The notes beneath the pieces are model-generated. The model searched no databases, had not been told where the DNA came from, and was given only the letters and a program-made list of their open reading frames with translations. DNA of 64,000 nucleotides. Source: Leptospira terpstrae serovar Hualin str. LT 11-33 = ATCC 700639 (GTDB lineage Bacteria; Spirochaetota; Leptospiria; Leptospirales; Leptospiraceae). Position numbers and translations under genes: made by a program. Where the stretch lies: positions 62,001-126,000 of the forward strand of contig NZ_AOGW02000010.1 in assembly GCF_000332495.1 (NCBI RefSeq). Reading direction: 5' to 3'. Positions 7,878-18,923 of the stretch are shown in pieces (position 1 is the first letter of the stretch; every line of letters starts with the position of its first letter).

Positions 7878-9221
7878 ATGAATTCTAACCCCCTTCAGGA
7901 GATAGAGTCTGAGAAGAACTTAATCGGTTATTTACTCATGAGAGGGGTAGCCGGGCAGGAAGACTTAGGTCTAAGCCCGGATGATTTCTACATGGACAGC
8001 CACAGAAGAATTTTTGAGGCTGTCACAGATCTCATCAGTGAAGGGATTTCCATTGACTTGGTAACTGTCACAAACCAGATGCGGGAAAAACATCTTTTTA
8101 AAGATGAATCTCGCGACTTGGAATACATTACTTCCCTCTACAAAGATACAGTTCCCTTTCAACCACTAGACTATTATGTTCGGCGAGTGAAACGTGTTTC
8201 GGATCGTCGTAAGTACGTCGAAGCACTAAACCAGGCCATTGACAAAGTAAAAATTGAGCCTGGAGAAAACGATTCTGTATTCAGTCTCGTAGAACAGTCG
8301 CTTATGGATATTTCTCGCCAAGAGAGATCCAAAGGTTTACGAAAAGTAAAAGATGATGCCAATGCCCTGATTGATTATATCAAAAATGTGGTGGCGGCAA
8401 GCCAAAACGGAACCGGTGGAATCAATGGATTAAAAACTCATTTCACTGGTCTTGATATGGCAACGACTGGTCTTAAGTCACACGAACTTATGATCCTTGC
8501 TGCTCGTCCTGGAAATGGAAAAACAACATTTGCCTTAAACATTGCTGCCAATGCGGCTTTGAAAGAGCGTAAAACGGTGGTTATCTTTTCACTCGAGATG
8601 AGCCGGATTGAACTCCTCCTCAAACTCATCAGTGCGGATGCAAGGATTGATTCTTACGCACTCAAAGCGGGAACTCTTACTTCTGCACAAATGACGCAAC
8701 TAAAGGACAGTATTGGAAACATTACTTCCGCAAGTCTTTACATCGATGATTCTGGGTATTTGACCATCCAAGAATTTTCGGCAAGACTACGCCAACTTCG
8801 AACAACTGAAGAAGTGGGGCTTGTGATTGTAGATTATTTACAACTTATGAGTGATCCAAAGGCGGCTATGGGGGGAAGGCAACAAGAGGTTGCCAATATT
8901 TCTAGGGGACTCAAACAAATGGCAAGGGAAGTGGGTTGTCCCATCATCGCTTTATCGCAGATGAACCGTTCCATTGAAAACCGCTCCAAAGACCAAAGGC
9001 CACAACTTTCCGACTTACGGGAGTCAGGTGCCATTGAGCAGGATGCGGATATTGTATGTTTTATATATCGAGAGGAAATGGTGAAACCTCCCGAAGAGCT
9101 AGACCCGAACAAACGGGGAATGGCTGAGATCATCATCGCCAAAAACAGAGCGGGTGCTACGGCCGATTTTCCATTGATGTTCAATCCGAAGATCAGCCGT
9201 TTCGACAACGTTCCATTATAA
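7878..9221 (+). CDS. dnaB: Replicative DNA helicase DnaB
   Basis: The 447 residues cover the N-terminal primase-interaction domain (about 1-110), a linker helix, and a RecA-like helicase domain with Walker A PGNGKTT at 211-217, Walker [11 protein letters not shown] at about 316-325, and the downstream SQMNRSIE and [16 protein letters not shown] motifs. It forms the hexameric ring helicase at the fork. No intein is present. It follows rplI by 21 bases; the ribosome-binding site is weak. Placement after rplI is a common bacterial arrangement. Confidence 0.97.
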   Translation: MNSNPLQEIESEKNLIGYLLMRGVAGQEDLGLSPDDFYMDSHRRIFEAVTDLISEGISIDLVTVTNQMREKHLFKDESRDLEYITSLYKDTVPFQPLDYYVRRVKRVSDRRKYVEALNQAIDKVKIEPGENDSVFSLVEQSLMDISRQERSKGLRKVKDDANALIDYIKNVVAASQNGTGGINGLKTHFTGLDMATTGLKSHELMILAARPGNGKTTFALNIAANAALKERKTVVIFSLEMSRIELLLKLISADARIDSYALKAGTLTSAQMTQLKDSIGNITSASLYIDDSGYLTIQEFSARLRQLRTTEEVGLVIVDYLQLMSDPKAAMGGRQQEVANISRGLKQMAREVGCPIIALSQMNRSIENRSKDQRPQLSDLRESGAIEQDADIVCFIYREEMVKPPEELDPNKRGMAEIIIAKNRAGATADFPLMFNPKISRFDNVPL

Positions 9222-9233
9222 AGAGGTTTTCAA

Positions 9234-11039
9234 TTGAATCAGTGGGTCACGTCAGAATATAAAAATAGAATTAGCGCAACAAGTGTATCGGATGCATCTG
9301 TCGGTAAAACTTTATTCCTATCTGGATGGGCATTCCGTTACCGCGACCAAGGGGGAGTGATCTTTATCGATCTTCGTGATCGTTCAGGAATTTTACAAAT
9401 CGTTGCACGTAAAGAAATCCTTGGTGAAGACTTCACAAAAGTAGAAAAAATTCGTTCTGAGTTTGTGATTGCCGTAAAAGGAAAACTTTCCCTTCGCGAT
9501 GCCGAATCAGTAAATCCTAAAATGGAAACCGGCAAATACGAACTTATAGCTGAATCTGTAGAAATTTTAAATACATCCAAAACTCCTCCTTTTACTTTAG
9601 ATGAGTTTGATCCTTCTGGGGAAGAAATTCGTTTGAAGTATCGTTATCTGGACATGCGTAGAGAAGAACTTCGGGATCGTTTGGTTTTACGTCACAAACT
9701 AACCTTTGCTCTTCGTGAGTATTTGGACAGTAAATCCTTTTTAGAGATTGAAACTCCTATTTTAAATAAATCAACTCCCGAAGGTGCTAGAGATTTTCTT
9801 GTTCCGTCTAGGTTGAATGCTGGTGAGTTTTATGCTCTACCACAATCCCCACAACTTTTCAAACAAATTCTAATGATTGGGGGAATGGAACGTTACTTCC
9901 AAATTGTAAAATGTTTTCGGGATGAAGACCTTCGTGCCGACCGCCAACCTGAGTTTACACAACTCGATATGGAGTTTTCTTTTGTCACCGAAGACGATAT
10001 TCGTACTGAAATTGAAGCCATGTGGGCTTATGCCTTAAAAAAAGTTTTTAACTTAGAAGTCAGTGCTCCTTTTATGACTATGCCTTACCATGTGGCCATG
10101 GAAGAATACGGTTCGGACAAACCAGACATTCGTTTTGGAATGAAACTGGTCAATGTTTCGGAAATTGTCAAAGACGCAGACTTCCAAGTTTTCAGTGCTG
10201 CAGTTTCTGGTGGTGGGGTAGTCAAAGCCATTTGTGTTCCTGGTGGTTCTGTCATTTCTCGTAAAGAAATTGAAGACTTAACTGCTTGGCTTTCGCGAGA
10301 CTTCCGAGCCAAAGGCCTTGCCTATATGAAACATGGGGCAAACGGACTTGAGTCCACCATCACGAAACGTTTCACTCCAGAGGCACTTGCGGCCATTGCA
10401 AAAGCAGTTGGTTCCAAAGAAGGGGATATGGTTTTCTTTGGAGCGGACTCTTCTAAAATAGTGAATGCATCACTTGGGGCATTACGTTTGAAATTATCTG
10501 AAAAATATGATCCACCTAAGGTACCTTATAGTTTCCACTGGGTAGTGGATTTTCCAATGTTTGAATTGGATGAAACTACCAAAACTTGGACCTTCCTCCA
10601 CCATCCTTTCACTTCCCCTAAAGAGGAAGACTTTGACAAACTTAGAGATTGGAAAGCTGGGAAATCAGTTGACCTTTCTTCGATTGGTGCTAAAGCTTAT
10701 GATCTAGTTTTGAATGGAACAGAAATTGGCGGTGGTTCGATCCGGATTCACAATCCAGAAATCCAAAGCCTGGTTTTGGAAGCGATTGGAATTGGGGAAG
10801 AAGATGCAAAATCCAAATTTGGATTTTTACTGGATGCCCTTTCCTTTGGAGCGCCACCTCATGGGGGGATTGCTTTTGGTGTGGATCGGATTATGATGTT
10901 ACTCACAGGGGGAACTTCCATTCGTGATGTCATTGCTTTCCCAAAAACTCAAAAAGGAACTTGTATGATGAGTGAAGCACCAGGTCCAGTCGAAGCAAAA
11001 CAACTAGAAGAACTAAAACTCAGGGTAGTCACTATCTAA
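9234..11039 (+). CDS. aspS: Aspartyl-tRNA synthetase
   Basis: The 601-residue length fits the bacterial-type enzyme. An N-terminal OB-fold anticodon-binding domain (about 1-110) precedes the class II catalytic core: the [11 protein letters not shown] segment, motif 2 ([19 protein letters not shown]), the bacterial GAD insertion (about 285-420), and motif 3 ([16 protein letters not shown]). It attaches Asp to tRNA-Asp. The start is TTG at 9234, supported by AAGAGG seven bases upstream. A non-discriminating (Asp/Asn) form cannot be excluded from sequence alone. It follows dnaB by 12 bases. Confidence 0.96.
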   Translation: MNQWVTSEYKNRISATSVSDASVGKTLFLSGWAFRYRDQGGVIFIDLRDRSGILQIVARKEILGEDFTKVEKIRSEFVIAVKGKLSLRDAESVNPKMETGKYELIAESVEILNTSKTPPFTLDEFDPSGEEIRLKYRYLDMRREELRDRLVLRHKLTFALREYLDSKSFLEIETPILNKSTPEGARDFLVPSRLNAGEFYALPQSPQLFKQILMIGGMERYFQIVKCFRDEDLRADRQPEFTQLDMEFSFVTEDDIRTEIEAMWAYALKKVFNLEVSAPFMTMPYHVAMEEYGSDKPDIRFGMKLVNVSEIVKDADFQVFSAAVSGGGVVKAICVPGGSVISRKEIEDLTAWLSRDFRAKGLAYMKHGANGLESTITKRFTPEALAAIAKAVGSKEGDMVFFGADSSKIVNASLGALRLKLSEKYDPPKVPYSFHWVVDFPMFELDETTKTWTFLHHPFTSPKEEDFDKLRDWKAGKSVDLSSIGAKAYDLVLNGTEIGGGSIRIHNPEIQSLVLEAIGIGEEDAKSKFGFLLDALSFGAPPHGGIAFGVDRIMMLLTGGTSIRDVIAFPKTQKGTCMMSEAPGPVEAKQLEELKLRVVTI

Positions 11040-11040
11040 T

Positions 11041-12048
11041 ATGGATGAAAGTTTTACATTTCAGGAAGAGTCCCTCTACCAAACGGTATGTGGGATTGGA
11101 GACAGCAAACTCCCGTTATGGGAAAGTCGACTCAATGTAAAACTCATCCCTAGAGGTAAATCTCTTATCATTCAAGGTAGCGAAGACCAAGTTCAGGTTG
11201 CTTTGGGTACCTTCCAGAAAGTGGAAGAAAATTTCAAACGGAGACCAGATAAGTCTGAATATTCTTTTTTTGATATTGATTACTTAGTGAATAAAGTAAA
11301 GGACTCAAGTGGCGGTTGGCCCACTCCTGGTTCTTCTGATTTCCAAAAGGAAGGAGAAACTTGGACTCCCCGAGATAAAATTTTTGTTACCTTCAAAGGA
11401 AAACCTATTTTCCCAAGAACCAAAAACCAGGAAAGTTTTGTCGATAGCCTTCATAAAAACTACATCACCATCGCTATGGGTCCTGCAGGAACTGGTAAAA
11501 CTTTTTTATCGATCGCCACGGCCTGTCGAATGATGCAAACAGGGGAAGTGGATAGACTCATTCTCACAAGGCCTGCAGTAGAAGCAGGCGAGAATTTGGG
11601 ATTTTTACCCGGTGACTTAACACAAAAAGTAAATCCATACCTTCGTCCCATCTATGACGCATTACACGAATGTATTGGTTTTGAAAAAACCACAGAATAT
11701 TTACAAGTGGGTAAAATTGAAATTGCTCCCATTGCCTTTATGAGAGGAAGGACACTTTCTCATTCCTTTATCATTTTAGATGAAGCGCAAAACTGTACCT
11801 TACCTCAATTAAAAATGTTTCTCACTCGGTTTGGAAAAAATTCAAAAATGGCAATTTCTGGGGATGCCACACAAATTGACTTGGCCCATGGCCGGTCGGG
11901 ACTGGAAAAAACAGTGTATACCCTTCGCAATCTAAATGGGATTGAAACGATTTTTTTTGGCAGAGAAGATATCACACGCCACCCCATCGTCGAATCTATT
12001 GTCAGACGATTCGAAGAGAACGAAAGTTTATTCTCTAAAAAACCATGA
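11041..12048 (+). CDS. PhoH-like ATPase
   Basis: The 335-residue protein has an N-terminal region of about 110 residues resembling the PhoH-like nucleic-acid-binding segment, followed by the PhoH P-loop domain: Walker A GPAGTGKT at 147-154, [19 protein letters not shown], and the DEAQN Walker B region. PhoH proteins are ATPases implicated in RNA handling and commonly neighbour ybeY and the HD-phosphodiesterase gene, as here. The start is one base after the aspS stop, and its stop overlaps the next gene (ATGA), so the cluster is translationally coupled. Confidence 0.92.
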   Translation: MDESFTFQEESLYQTVCGIGDSKLPLWESRLNVKLIPRGKSLIIQGSEDQVQVALGTFQKVEENFKRRPDKSEYSFFDIDYLVNKVKDSSGGWPTPGSSDFQKEGETWTPRDKIFVTFKGKPIFPRTKNQESFVDSLHKNYITIAMGPAGTGKTFLSIATACRMMQTGEVDRLILTRPAVEAGENLGFLPGDLTQKVNPYLRPIYDALHECIGFEKTTEYLQVGKIEIAPIAFMRGRTLSHSFIILDEAQNCTLPQLKMFLTRFGKNSKMAISGDATQIDLAHGRSGLEKTVYTLRNLNGIETIFFGREDITRHPIVESIVRRFEENESLFSKKP

Positions 12049-14411
12049 AAGCAATTTTAGATTCCTCCATGACAAAAGTGACAGACTTCCTAACTAAAGT
12101 TAGGCCTGTATCGGTTGTCAGAAACATCCAAATCATTTTAGTATCACTGACTTTATTATTTGTGACCTATGTACTTTCGATTCCTTTTTTTGGACAAACG
12201 AGAGTCAATACCGATCCAGATGGTTTGTTTTCGGAAGGAAAAATCGCACCAGAAACCATCCAGTCGGTAAAAGAATTTTCTTATGAAGATACTGAAAAAA
12301 CTAATATGGAAAAACAAAAGGCAGTCGCCAATGTTCCTTTTGCTTTTGATAAAGACTTCGGAATTTTAGTTGCCGGTATAGATACCAATCTTTCAGAAGA
12401 TGTAGAATTACTTAGAAGTATCGTCGTAGAAGGAAAGGGAACTCCTGCCATTGTGAAAGACAGAATTCCAAGATGGCGTAACCGGACCAATGAGGAAATC
12501 CAAGCCATATTAGATTACCCAAAAAAAGAAAAATTAAAAAACTTTATCGGACAATATACCAACTTAATTTTTTCCAAGTATTGTATTGTAAAAGAAGACC
12601 TCCCTTTTGCAAAAGATTTGGACAAAGCAGGGGCAAAAATCCGTAACATTGGAACCCAAGACCAAACTTCTATCATTGATGGAAATTTAGTCATTCCAAG
12701 GTCGCAAATTTATAAGGAAGGACCTGTCGCCTCCGTACTATCTAAGTTAGCTTCCGAAAAATTACCAAATGTTTCTGAATCACTCCTAAAGGCTGTGTCT
12801 CGTATTGGATTATACTATGTATATTCATATCCTGCTTGTAATTACAATCCGGAAGAAACTGAAAACGCAAGGATGCGAGCGACTAACTCCATTCCCATTC
12901 AAAAAAGTAGAATCCAAGCAAACGAAGTGATTGTCCGAGCTGGAGATGTAATCACTCCAGAAGTAAAGTTAAAATTAGAGATGATGAACCGGTATGCTAC
13001 AAGGGCCAATTTAGCATCCATTGTATCTATATTTCTCACTCAATGTGTACTCATTGTCATTGTCGGATTTTATCTCATTCGGTATCGTCCTAATCGTTTG
13101 AACGACCTTTCCAGTAACTTAATTATCTTTTTTACACTTTGGATAGTGATTGCATCCATTTATCTACTTTCAAAAATTTTTTATGCAACTGACAGTGATT
13201 TGTCGGGAGTGTATTATTTTGGAATGTTTGTTCCAGTTGGGATGTTGTGTTTGTTACTTGGCTTTGTTTATGACGAACAACTTTCTATCGCCATTGGATT
13301 TTTCCTTGCCTTTGCAGTATTTTTTGCCTCTCGTTACAACCCAACCTCGTTTATGTTGGCCTTTACCGTTGCGGTAATGAGTTCTATTTATGGAAGACGC
13401 CTTCTCAAACGAATCGATTTTTTAAAGGCAGGTTTTTTGCTTACCTTTGTCCAAATCCTCATCACAACTGCTGGGTATTTGTTTGATGGAAGAGAGTTTT
13501 ATGTATCCACGGGAGCAGGTTTTTTTCGAGACCTAACTGATTCTAATCTCTTCCGAATTACGGTGATGTGTTTTATCAATGGTTTTGCCAGTGCCACAGC
13601 CGTTCAATTTTTATTACCACTGTATGAATATGTTTTCAATATTCCGACTCGTTTCAAGTTGATTGAACTAGCGGATACAGGACACCCGCTATTGCAGCAA
13701 CTTTTGACGAAAGCTCCTTCTACTTATACCCATACCTTTATGGTGGCAGCCTTGTCAGAACGTGCCGCTCAGAATCTAAACTTAGATAGACTTCTTGTGC
13801 GTGTGGGCGTTTATTTTCATGATATTGGAAAAATTCCTAATGCAGGTTTTTTTGTCGAAAACCAACATCTAATTCCAAAACCAGAACATATTGATAAAAA
13901 TAATCCTGCTCTTGCTGCAAAAACTGTCATTGATCATGTGTTAGATGGGATCGAAATGGCCAAAAAAGCAAGGCTCCCCAGGGAAATTATCAGTTTTATT
14001 CCGGAACACCATGGAACATCCACTATGGCTTTTTTCTATCACAAGGCATTGCAAGAAATATCACCGTCTGCTAGAAAAAATATCAATAAACGCGATTTTC
14101 AATATCCGGGTCCAAAACCTCAAAGTAAAGAAACCGGGATTGTGATGATTGCTGATTCATTAGAGGCTGCCTCGCGTTCGTTAGACGAAGTCTCTCCCGA
14201 GAGTTTAGATGAACTGATTCGTAAGATTGTTAATTCTAAACTTGCAGAAAACCAATTGGATGAAAGTGGACTAACGATCGGAGATTTGGAAATTATTAAA
14301 TCTAGTTTTAAAGAAGTTTTACTCTCTAGTTTGCATCAAAGACCAAAATACCCAAAACCAGAAGATACCAAAGCATTGGAAGCCGCCGGTACGAAAAAAA
14401 ATAAAAAATGA
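12045..14411 (+). CDS. PgpH-like 7TM-HD phosphodiesterase (predicted c-di-AMP hydrolase)
   Basis: This 788-residue protein has one N-terminal TM segment (about 27-48), a large extracytoplasmic 7TMR-HDED region (about 50-310), a bundle of about seven TM helices (about 325-545), and a cytoplasmic HD domain with His563 and the HDIGK motif at 592-596. The architecture is that of PgpH of Firmicutes and relatives, which cleave cyclic di-AMP to pApA. No diadenylate cyclase gene is in the window. It sits between phoH-like and ybeY and overlaps both by four bases, a conserved bacterial neighbourhood. Substrate assignment is by family. Confidence 0.88.
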   Translation: MKAILDSSMTKVTDFLTKVRPVSVVRNIQIILVSLTLLFVTYVLSIPFFGQTRVNTDPDGLFSEGKIAPETIQSVKEFSYEDTEKTNMEKQKAVANVPFAFDKDFGILVAGIDTNLSEDVELLRSIVVEGKGTPAIVKDRIPRWRNRTNEEIQAILDYPKKEKLKNFIGQYTNLIFSKYCIVKEDLPFAKDLDKAGAKIRNIGTQDQTSIIDGNLVIPRSQIYKEGPVASVLSKLASEKLPNVSESLLKAVSRIGLYYVYSYPACNYNPEETENARMRATNSIPIQKSRIQANEVIVRAGDVITPEVKLKLEMMNRYATRANLASIVSIFLTQCVLIVIVGFYLIRYRPNRLNDLSSNLIIFFTLWIVIASIYLLSKIFYATDSDLSGVYYFGMFVPVGMLCLLLGFVYDEQLSIAIGFFLAFAVFFASRYNPTSFMLAFTVAVMSSIYGRRLLKRIDFLKAGFLLTFVQILITTAGYLFDGREFYVSTGAGFFRDLTDSNLFRITVMCFINGFASATAVQFLLPLYEYVFNIPTRFKLIELADTGHPLLQQLLTKAPSTYTHTFMVAALSERAAQNLNLDRLLVRVGVYFHDIGKIPNAGFFVENQHLIPKPEHIDKNNPALAAKTVIDHVLDGIEMAKKARLPREIISFIPEHHGTSTMAFFYHKALQEISPSARKNINKRDFQYPGPKPQSKETGIVMIADSLEAASRSLDEVSPESLDELIRKIVNSKLAENQLDESGLTIGDLEIIKSSFKEVLLSSLHQRPKYPKPEDTKALEAAGTKKNKK

Positions 14412-14878
14412 ATTCTTCGCTGATGGTTGTAACCCATTGGAATGACCAGTGGGGACCAAGTAAAAATGAAATCGATAGTGAATTGGTTTTAGAAAACTGT
14501 GAACGAGTTTTAAAATACCTAAGCCCCCCGTTTTTACAATCTTTAGAACTATCGGTCCTGCTTGTGGACGATATGTTAATGAAAGAAATAAATTTTGAGA
14601 GAAGGGGGATAAATAAAACCACCGATGTATTGTCCTTTCCACTTTATTCAGATTCCCCACCTATCCCGTTTCAAATCTTAGGCGAAGTTGTGATTTCTAT
14701 GGATACTTGTGTTCTCCAAGCAAAAGAAATTGGGCATAGCCTCATTGATGAATTTTATCGTCTGCTTGTTCATGGAATTTTGCATTTGTTTGGGTATGAC
14801 CATGAAACAAATGAAAAAGATGCAACGCTAATGCGTAAAAAAGAAGATGAGTGTTTGGATTTGGTGTTTGAACAATAG
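14408..14878 (+). CDS. ybeY: Endoribonuclease YbeY (16S rRNA maturation)
   Basis: The 156-residue protein carries the metal-binding signature [11 protein letters not shown] with His122, His126 and His132, and the upstream block [10 protein letters not shown]. YbeY is a single-strand RNA endonuclease needed for 16S 3'-end processing and ribosome quality control. The start overlaps the HD-phosphodiesterase stop (ATGA), and the stop codon directly abuts the recO ATG, so phoH-like, HD, ybeY and recO form one coupled unit. Confidence 0.95.
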   Translation: MNSSLMVVTHWNDQWGPSKNEIDSELVLENCERVLKYLSPPFLQSLELSVLLVDDMLMKEINFERRGINKTTDVLSFPLYSDSPPIPFQILGEVVISMDTCVLQAKEIGHSLIDEFYRLLVHGILHLFGYDHETNEKDATLMRKKEDECLDLVFEQ

Positions 14879-15628
14879 ATGGCCATTCGAAAGGAGAAAG
14901 GGATTGTCATTCAAAGTCGCGATATTGGAGATAGTGACAGAGTCATTAGTCTTGCAGGCGAAACACAAAGTAGGATGAATTTTTTAAGTAAAGGAATTCG
15001 TAAGTCCAAACGTCGCGCCATCATTACTACTGAAATTGGTTCCCTAGTGGAACTTGATTATTACGACCAACCAGAAAAGGATTGGAAGTCAATAAAGGAA
15101 GTTCACCTAGTCAATCGGTATGATGATTTAAAGTCGGACTACCTAGGCACACTTTTCGTCTTGTACCTAACAGAACTTACATCAATGATTTACCCCGAAG
15201 GAGAAAGCCATCCCTTTCTGTTTCAACTTCTATTGGGGAGTTTGGATACTTGTAATGAAAAAGGGTTTCAGATACAAATCCTTCCCTTTTTTAAATTGCG
15301 GGCTCTGTCCCATATGGGCCATTTCCCTTCAGAATTCTATTGCCACACTTGTGGAGAAGAAGTCCTTTCTAAACCTGCTGCTTATTTTTCCGTAGCGGAT
15401 CGTGAATTTTTATGTTCAGACTGCCATCCTATTCCTAAAGATCATTTGCCTGTTTTGAAACTATTTCATACTATGTTATCAAAGAAATTTTCAAATGTAG
15501 TGGGTATGTTCCCTCGGGAATCTGAGTATAGGGATGGGGATCTGATTCTTAATCAGTTTTTACGCTCTCTCTTCGGTAAAGAGTTAAAATCATACTTCGA
15601 GTTTTACAAAACTATAGGGTATTTATGA
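14879..15628 (+). CDS. recO: DNA repair protein RecO
   Basis: The 249-residue protein has the RecO N-terminal OB fold (GIVIQSRDIGDSDRVISLAGE at about 8-28), a helical domain, and a four-cysteine zinc site (CHTC near 157-160, and CSDC). RecO loads RecA on SSB-coated DNA together with RecR and binds the SSB tail; ssb lies in the same gene cluster. The length is typical. It begins on the base after the ybeY stop and overlaps the small membrane-protein gene by four bases. Confidence 0.93.
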   Translation: MAIRKEKGIVIQSRDIGDSDRVISLAGETQSRMNFLSKGIRKSKRRAIITTEIGSLVELDYYDQPEKDWKSIKEVHLVNRYDDLKSDYLGTLFVLYLTELTSMIYPEGESHPFLFQLLLGSLDTCNEKGFQIQILPFFKLRALSHMGHFPSEFYCHTCGEEVLSKPAAYFSVADREFLCSDCHPIPKDHLPVLKLFHTMLSKKFSNVVGMFPRESEYRDGDLILNQFLRSLFGKELKSYFEFYKTIGYL

Positions 15629-15879
15629 ATTCTATTACGAAAACAATTTTACTTTGTATGACTCTTTCAGTTTTTTTTGCTTTGTTCCAACTTTTGCTTA
15701 AAGGTGAGAATTTTCGGAAGAACGGAAAAATTCAAACCGGTAAAGAACAAAGAGAAACTTTTCAAACCACGCTTAGGGATGAAAAAGAAAGTATTCCTAA
15801 TTTTGTGTCTAGGTTCAAAGCTAAAAGTTTTGAACTTTGGCAAAACTCTGACAAACTAAAGATGGAAATCAAATATTAA
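15625..15879 (+). CDS. Small single-pass membrane protein, unknown
   Basis: This 84-residue product has one hydrophobic helix at about residues 6-25, then a basic and polar tail rich in Lys, Glu and Gln. I know no family for it. It overlaps recO by ATGA and ends three bases before the argS ATG, so it sits in a tightly packed operon, which supports it being a real gene rather than a chance frame. Orientation is probably N-in or signal-anchored; function unknown. Confidence 0.65.
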   Translation: MNSITKTILLCMTLSVFFALFQLLLKGENFRKNGKIQTGKEQRETFQTTLRDEKESIPNFVSRFKAKSFELWQNSDKLKMEIKY

Positions 15880-15882
15880 AAA

Positions 15883-17658
15883 ATGAATGTAAATCAATTA
15901 TTAAAACAACTTGTATTAGCAGAATTAGAGAAGGCAGTTGATCTCTATCTAAATAAAAAAAATCTTACATCTCTTAAAGATTCCTTAAAAATTAGAATCG
16001 AATATTCGAGGGATGAAAAGTTCGGAGATTACTCTTCTCCTTTTGCTTTAGAAAATAAAAATGTACTGAATCTAAATCCAAAAGAAATTGCAGATGCGGT
16101 TCTTCTGGAAATTAAAAATGATTCTATGTTTGAATTTGTTAGTTTTTCTCCACCTGGTTTTATTAATTTTCGAATTCATACTAGTTTTTTAAATCAATAT
16201 GTTGCCTCTGTCATGTCGCCGCATGTACAATTTGCTGAGACGCTAAATAAAGAAAAAATCTTACTTGAATTTGTTTCTGCCAATCCGACGGGACCTATGA
16301 ATATTGTTTCCGCTAGGTCAGCAGCTTACGGTGATGCGCTTGCAAACTTACTTGCAAGTCTTGGTCACAACGTCAAACGCGAGTTTTATGTAAATGATTA
16401 TGGAAACCAAGTTTATTTACTCGGTGTTGCAGTTTTACTGCGAATTTTTGAATCCAAAGGTGAGACCATCAGTTTTCAAGAAGAAGAATCTGAGGAATCA
16501 GTTATTGATCTTATCAAAAGAAGAATTTTACCTAAGGAAAGTTACAGAGGAGATTACATCAAAGACATTGCCCTCCATTGTTTAGAAGACCAAACTAGAT
16601 CAAGTTTTGTCTTTGATTCAGTTTCAAATGAAAAATGGGATGAGGTAATTGACTTCCTTTCTCGATTTGCAGTAGAATACAATTTAGCGAAGCAAAAAGA
16701 AGATTTAGCTCTCTTTGGTGTGAACTTTGATTTATTCTTTAGTGAACGTAGCTTGCATGATGCAGGCGATGTGGAAAGGGTACCATCGATACTTAAAAAA
16801 GAAGATGTTACCACCATTGATGGAAAACTCCATTTCCTTTCGACCATTTATGGAGACGATAAAGATCGTGTGATCCGAAGAGAAGATGGGCGACCAACCT
16901 ATCTTATGGCAGACATCGCTTACCATTACAATAAATTCCAAAGAGGATTTGATACTCTAATCGATATTTGGGGCCCGGACCATTACGGATACATTGCCAG
17001 ATTAAAAGGAGCAGTGAAATCTTTTGGTAAAACAGAAGAAAGTTTTCGTGTTCTTATTGCTCAACAAGTCAATTTGATTGAAAACAAAGAAAAAGTCAAA
17101 ATGAGTAAACGTTTAGGAATTTTCCAAACCATGAGAGACTTACTTTCTTATTTGGGGAAACAAGGTCGGGATGTGGGAAGGTATTTTTTTCTCATGAGAA
17201 GTTCTGATGCTCCACTTGATTTCGATTTGGATTTAGCCAAAGATGAATCAGATAAAAATCCAGTGTTCTATATCCAATATGCTCATGCACGGATCTGTTC
17301 CATCTTTCGGGAATTACAAGTCCCTATGGAACTCAAACCTTTGGAGTCAGGAATATCTGTGGAATTTTTAAATCAAGAAGAAAGAACAAGGCTTCTCTTT
17401 TGGGTGGCAAGACTCCAAGAAGAAGTGTATGATACCGCTTCTAGTTTTGAACCCCATAGACTTACGAACTATCTTCAATCCTTAAGTAAATCATTTACAA
17501 AGTTTTATTCTCAAAAAGACAATCGGATCAAAGACAAAGTAGGGAATGAAAGAGATACTCTCCTTATCCTTGTATTGTATACCAAGTTGGCATTAGAAAG
17601 TGGATTGAAACTCCTCGGGATCTCGGCTCCAGAGAAGATGTCAAAAGAAGAGACGTAA
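15883..17658 (+). CDS. argS: Arginyl-tRNA synthetase with divergent HIGH motif
   Basis: The 591 residues follow the ArgRS plan: the Add-1 N-terminal domain (about 1-115), class I catalytic core, KMSKR loop at 406-410, and the helical anticodon-binding domain at the C-terminus (about 460-591, containing YAHARICSI). The signature block usually reads NPTGPLHVGHAR; here it is NPTGPMNIVSAR, so HVGH is replaced by Asn140-Ile-Val-Ser143. The rest of the active site (FYVNDYGNQ, DIWGPDHYGY) is intact, and the gene is full length and the only ArgRS in view, so it is probably functional. Confidence 0.95.
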   Translation: MNVNQLLKQLVLAELEKAVDLYLNKKNLTSLKDSLKIRIEYSRDEKFGDYSSPFALENKNVLNLNPKEIADAVLLEIKNDSMFEFVSFSPPGFINFRIHTSFLNQYVASVMSPHVQFAETLNKEKILLEFVSANPTGPMNIVSARSAAYGDALANLLASLGHNVKREFYVNDYGNQVYLLGVAVLLRIFESKGETISFQEEESEESVIDLIKRRILPKESYRGDYIKDIALHCLEDQTRSSFVFDSVSNEKWDEVIDFLSRFAVEYNLAKQKEDLALFGVNFDLFFSERSLHDAGDVERVPSILKKEDVTTIDGKLHFLSTIYGDDKDRVIRREDGRPTYLMADIAYHYNKFQRGFDTLIDIWGPDHYGYIARLKGAVKSFGKTEESFRVLIAQQVNLIENKEKVKMSKRLGIFQTMRDLLSYLGKQGRDVGRYFFLMRSSDAPLDFDLDLAKDESDKNPVFYIQYAHARICSIFRELQVPMELKPLESGISVEFLNQEERTRLLFWVARLQEEVYDTASSFEPHRLTNYLQSLSKSFTKFYSQKDNRIKDKVGNERDTLLILVLYTKLALESGLKLLGISAPEKMSKEET

Positions 17659-17665
17659 AAAGAAA

Positions 17666-18922
17666 ATGAAAGCTCCATACATTGTGATTATCTCAACTGG
17701 TTCAGAGATTACCGCTGGGCGCAGTGTGGATACAAACGCAGGTTGGATGGCAAACCAACTTTTTGAACTTGGTTGGAAGGTAAAAAAAATCATTGGTCTT
17801 CCTGATGATCCTGATCTCATTCTTTCTGAATTACAAACCCTAAAAAAACTCGCAGAAACAAAACCTGTCCTTGTATTGATGACCGGTGGCCTTGGCCCCA
17901 CAGAAGATGATTACACCTTAGAAACAGTGTTAAAGCTTAACGGAAAAAAATCATATTCAGTTGAGAAGGCTAAGATTCGCTTGGTGAGTGTTTATGAATC
18001 TCGGGGAAAACAATATAGTGATATATTGCCAACAGTCCTTCGTCAGACCCATGTTCCGGAAGATTGCAAAACTTTAGACAATACGGTGGGAATCGCAGTT
18101 GGATTTGTAGAACCTATGGGAACCAATTCCTATTTAGTTTGTATGCCAGGTGTTCCAACTGAGATGAAGGAGATGTTTCGCCGTCGGCTTGTTCCGGAGC
18201 TCAAACGAATTTATCCCCGTGAAAACTTGGTCCAACGAACTAAGTGGTTGTGGAATATCGGAGAATCTTTATACCAAAAGGATTTTGTGGAAACCCATAG
18301 AGAGGAACTGTTTCAAAATGTAGAATGGGGTGTTACGGCAAACAGAGGTTATATTAAATGTATCTTCCAGTCTACTGATGCAAACCAATTAGATACAATC
18401 GTTCAAAGATTGGAAACTCAGTATCCAAATATTATTTCTGATGATGTATTCGACTTTGTTCACGAACATTTGCTTTCCGAAAAGTTGACTATTGCTGTGG
18501 GAGAAAGTTGTACAGGTGGCCTTCTTGGAAAAAAACTAACTGACACTGCGGGATCAAGTTCCTACTTTTTAGGTGGTTTTTTGACCTATTCCAATAAAAT
18601 GAAGGAATCTTTGTTAGGTGTATCAAGTGAAACATTGCAACAATTTGGAGCAGTCAGTAAAGAAACTGCAGAAGCTATGGCAAAAGGAATCTTTGAAAAA
18701 ACTAACGCTGATTATTGTATTTCAATCACTGGGATTGCAGGGCCTGATGGTGGGACAGAACTGAAACCTGTCGGAACTGTTTGGATTGGTTTAAAAACTC
18801 CTGATGGTTCTATCCAAACTCACTCCTATCTTTTTCCTGGTAACCGAGAAGGGATTCGAGAGAATGCTAGTAATACAGCATTATTTTTATTGAACCAGTC
18901 ATTAAAACAAAGGAACGTTTAA
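17666..18922 (+). CDS. cinA: CinA-family protein, NMN amidohydrolase/ADP-ribose pyrophosphatase
   Basis: The 418-residue protein has the two CinA parts: an N-terminal MoCF-like (COG1058) domain (about 1-170, STGSEITAGRSVDTN and TGGLGPTEDD), linked to a C-terminal PncC-like domain (about 265-410, with GESCTGGLLGKKLTDTAGSS and SITGIAGPDGGT). PncC deamidates nicotinamide mononucleotide for NAD recycling; the N-terminal half of some CinA proteins cleaves ADP-ribose. It starts eight bases after argS on the same strand. Confidence 0.93.
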   Translation: MKAPYIVIISTGSEITAGRSVDTNAGWMANQLFELGWKVKKIIGLPDDPDLILSELQTLKKLAETKPVLVLMTGGLGPTEDDYTLETVLKLNGKKSYSVEKAKIRLVSVYESRGKQYSDILPTVLRQTHVPEDCKTLDNTVGIAVGFVEPMGTNSYLVCMPGVPTEMKEMFRRRLVPELKRIYPRENLVQRTKWLWNIGESLYQKDFVETHREELFQNVEWGVTANRGYIKCIFQSTDANQLDTIVQRLETQYPNIISDDVFDFVHEHLLSEKLTIAVGESCTGGLLGKKLTDTAGSSSYFLGGFLTYSNKMKESLLGVSSETLQQFGAVSKETAEAMAKGIFEKTNADYCISITGIAGPDGGTELKPVGTVWIGLKTPDGSIQTHSYLFPGNREGIRENASNTALFLLNQSLKQRNV

Positions 18923-18923
18923 C

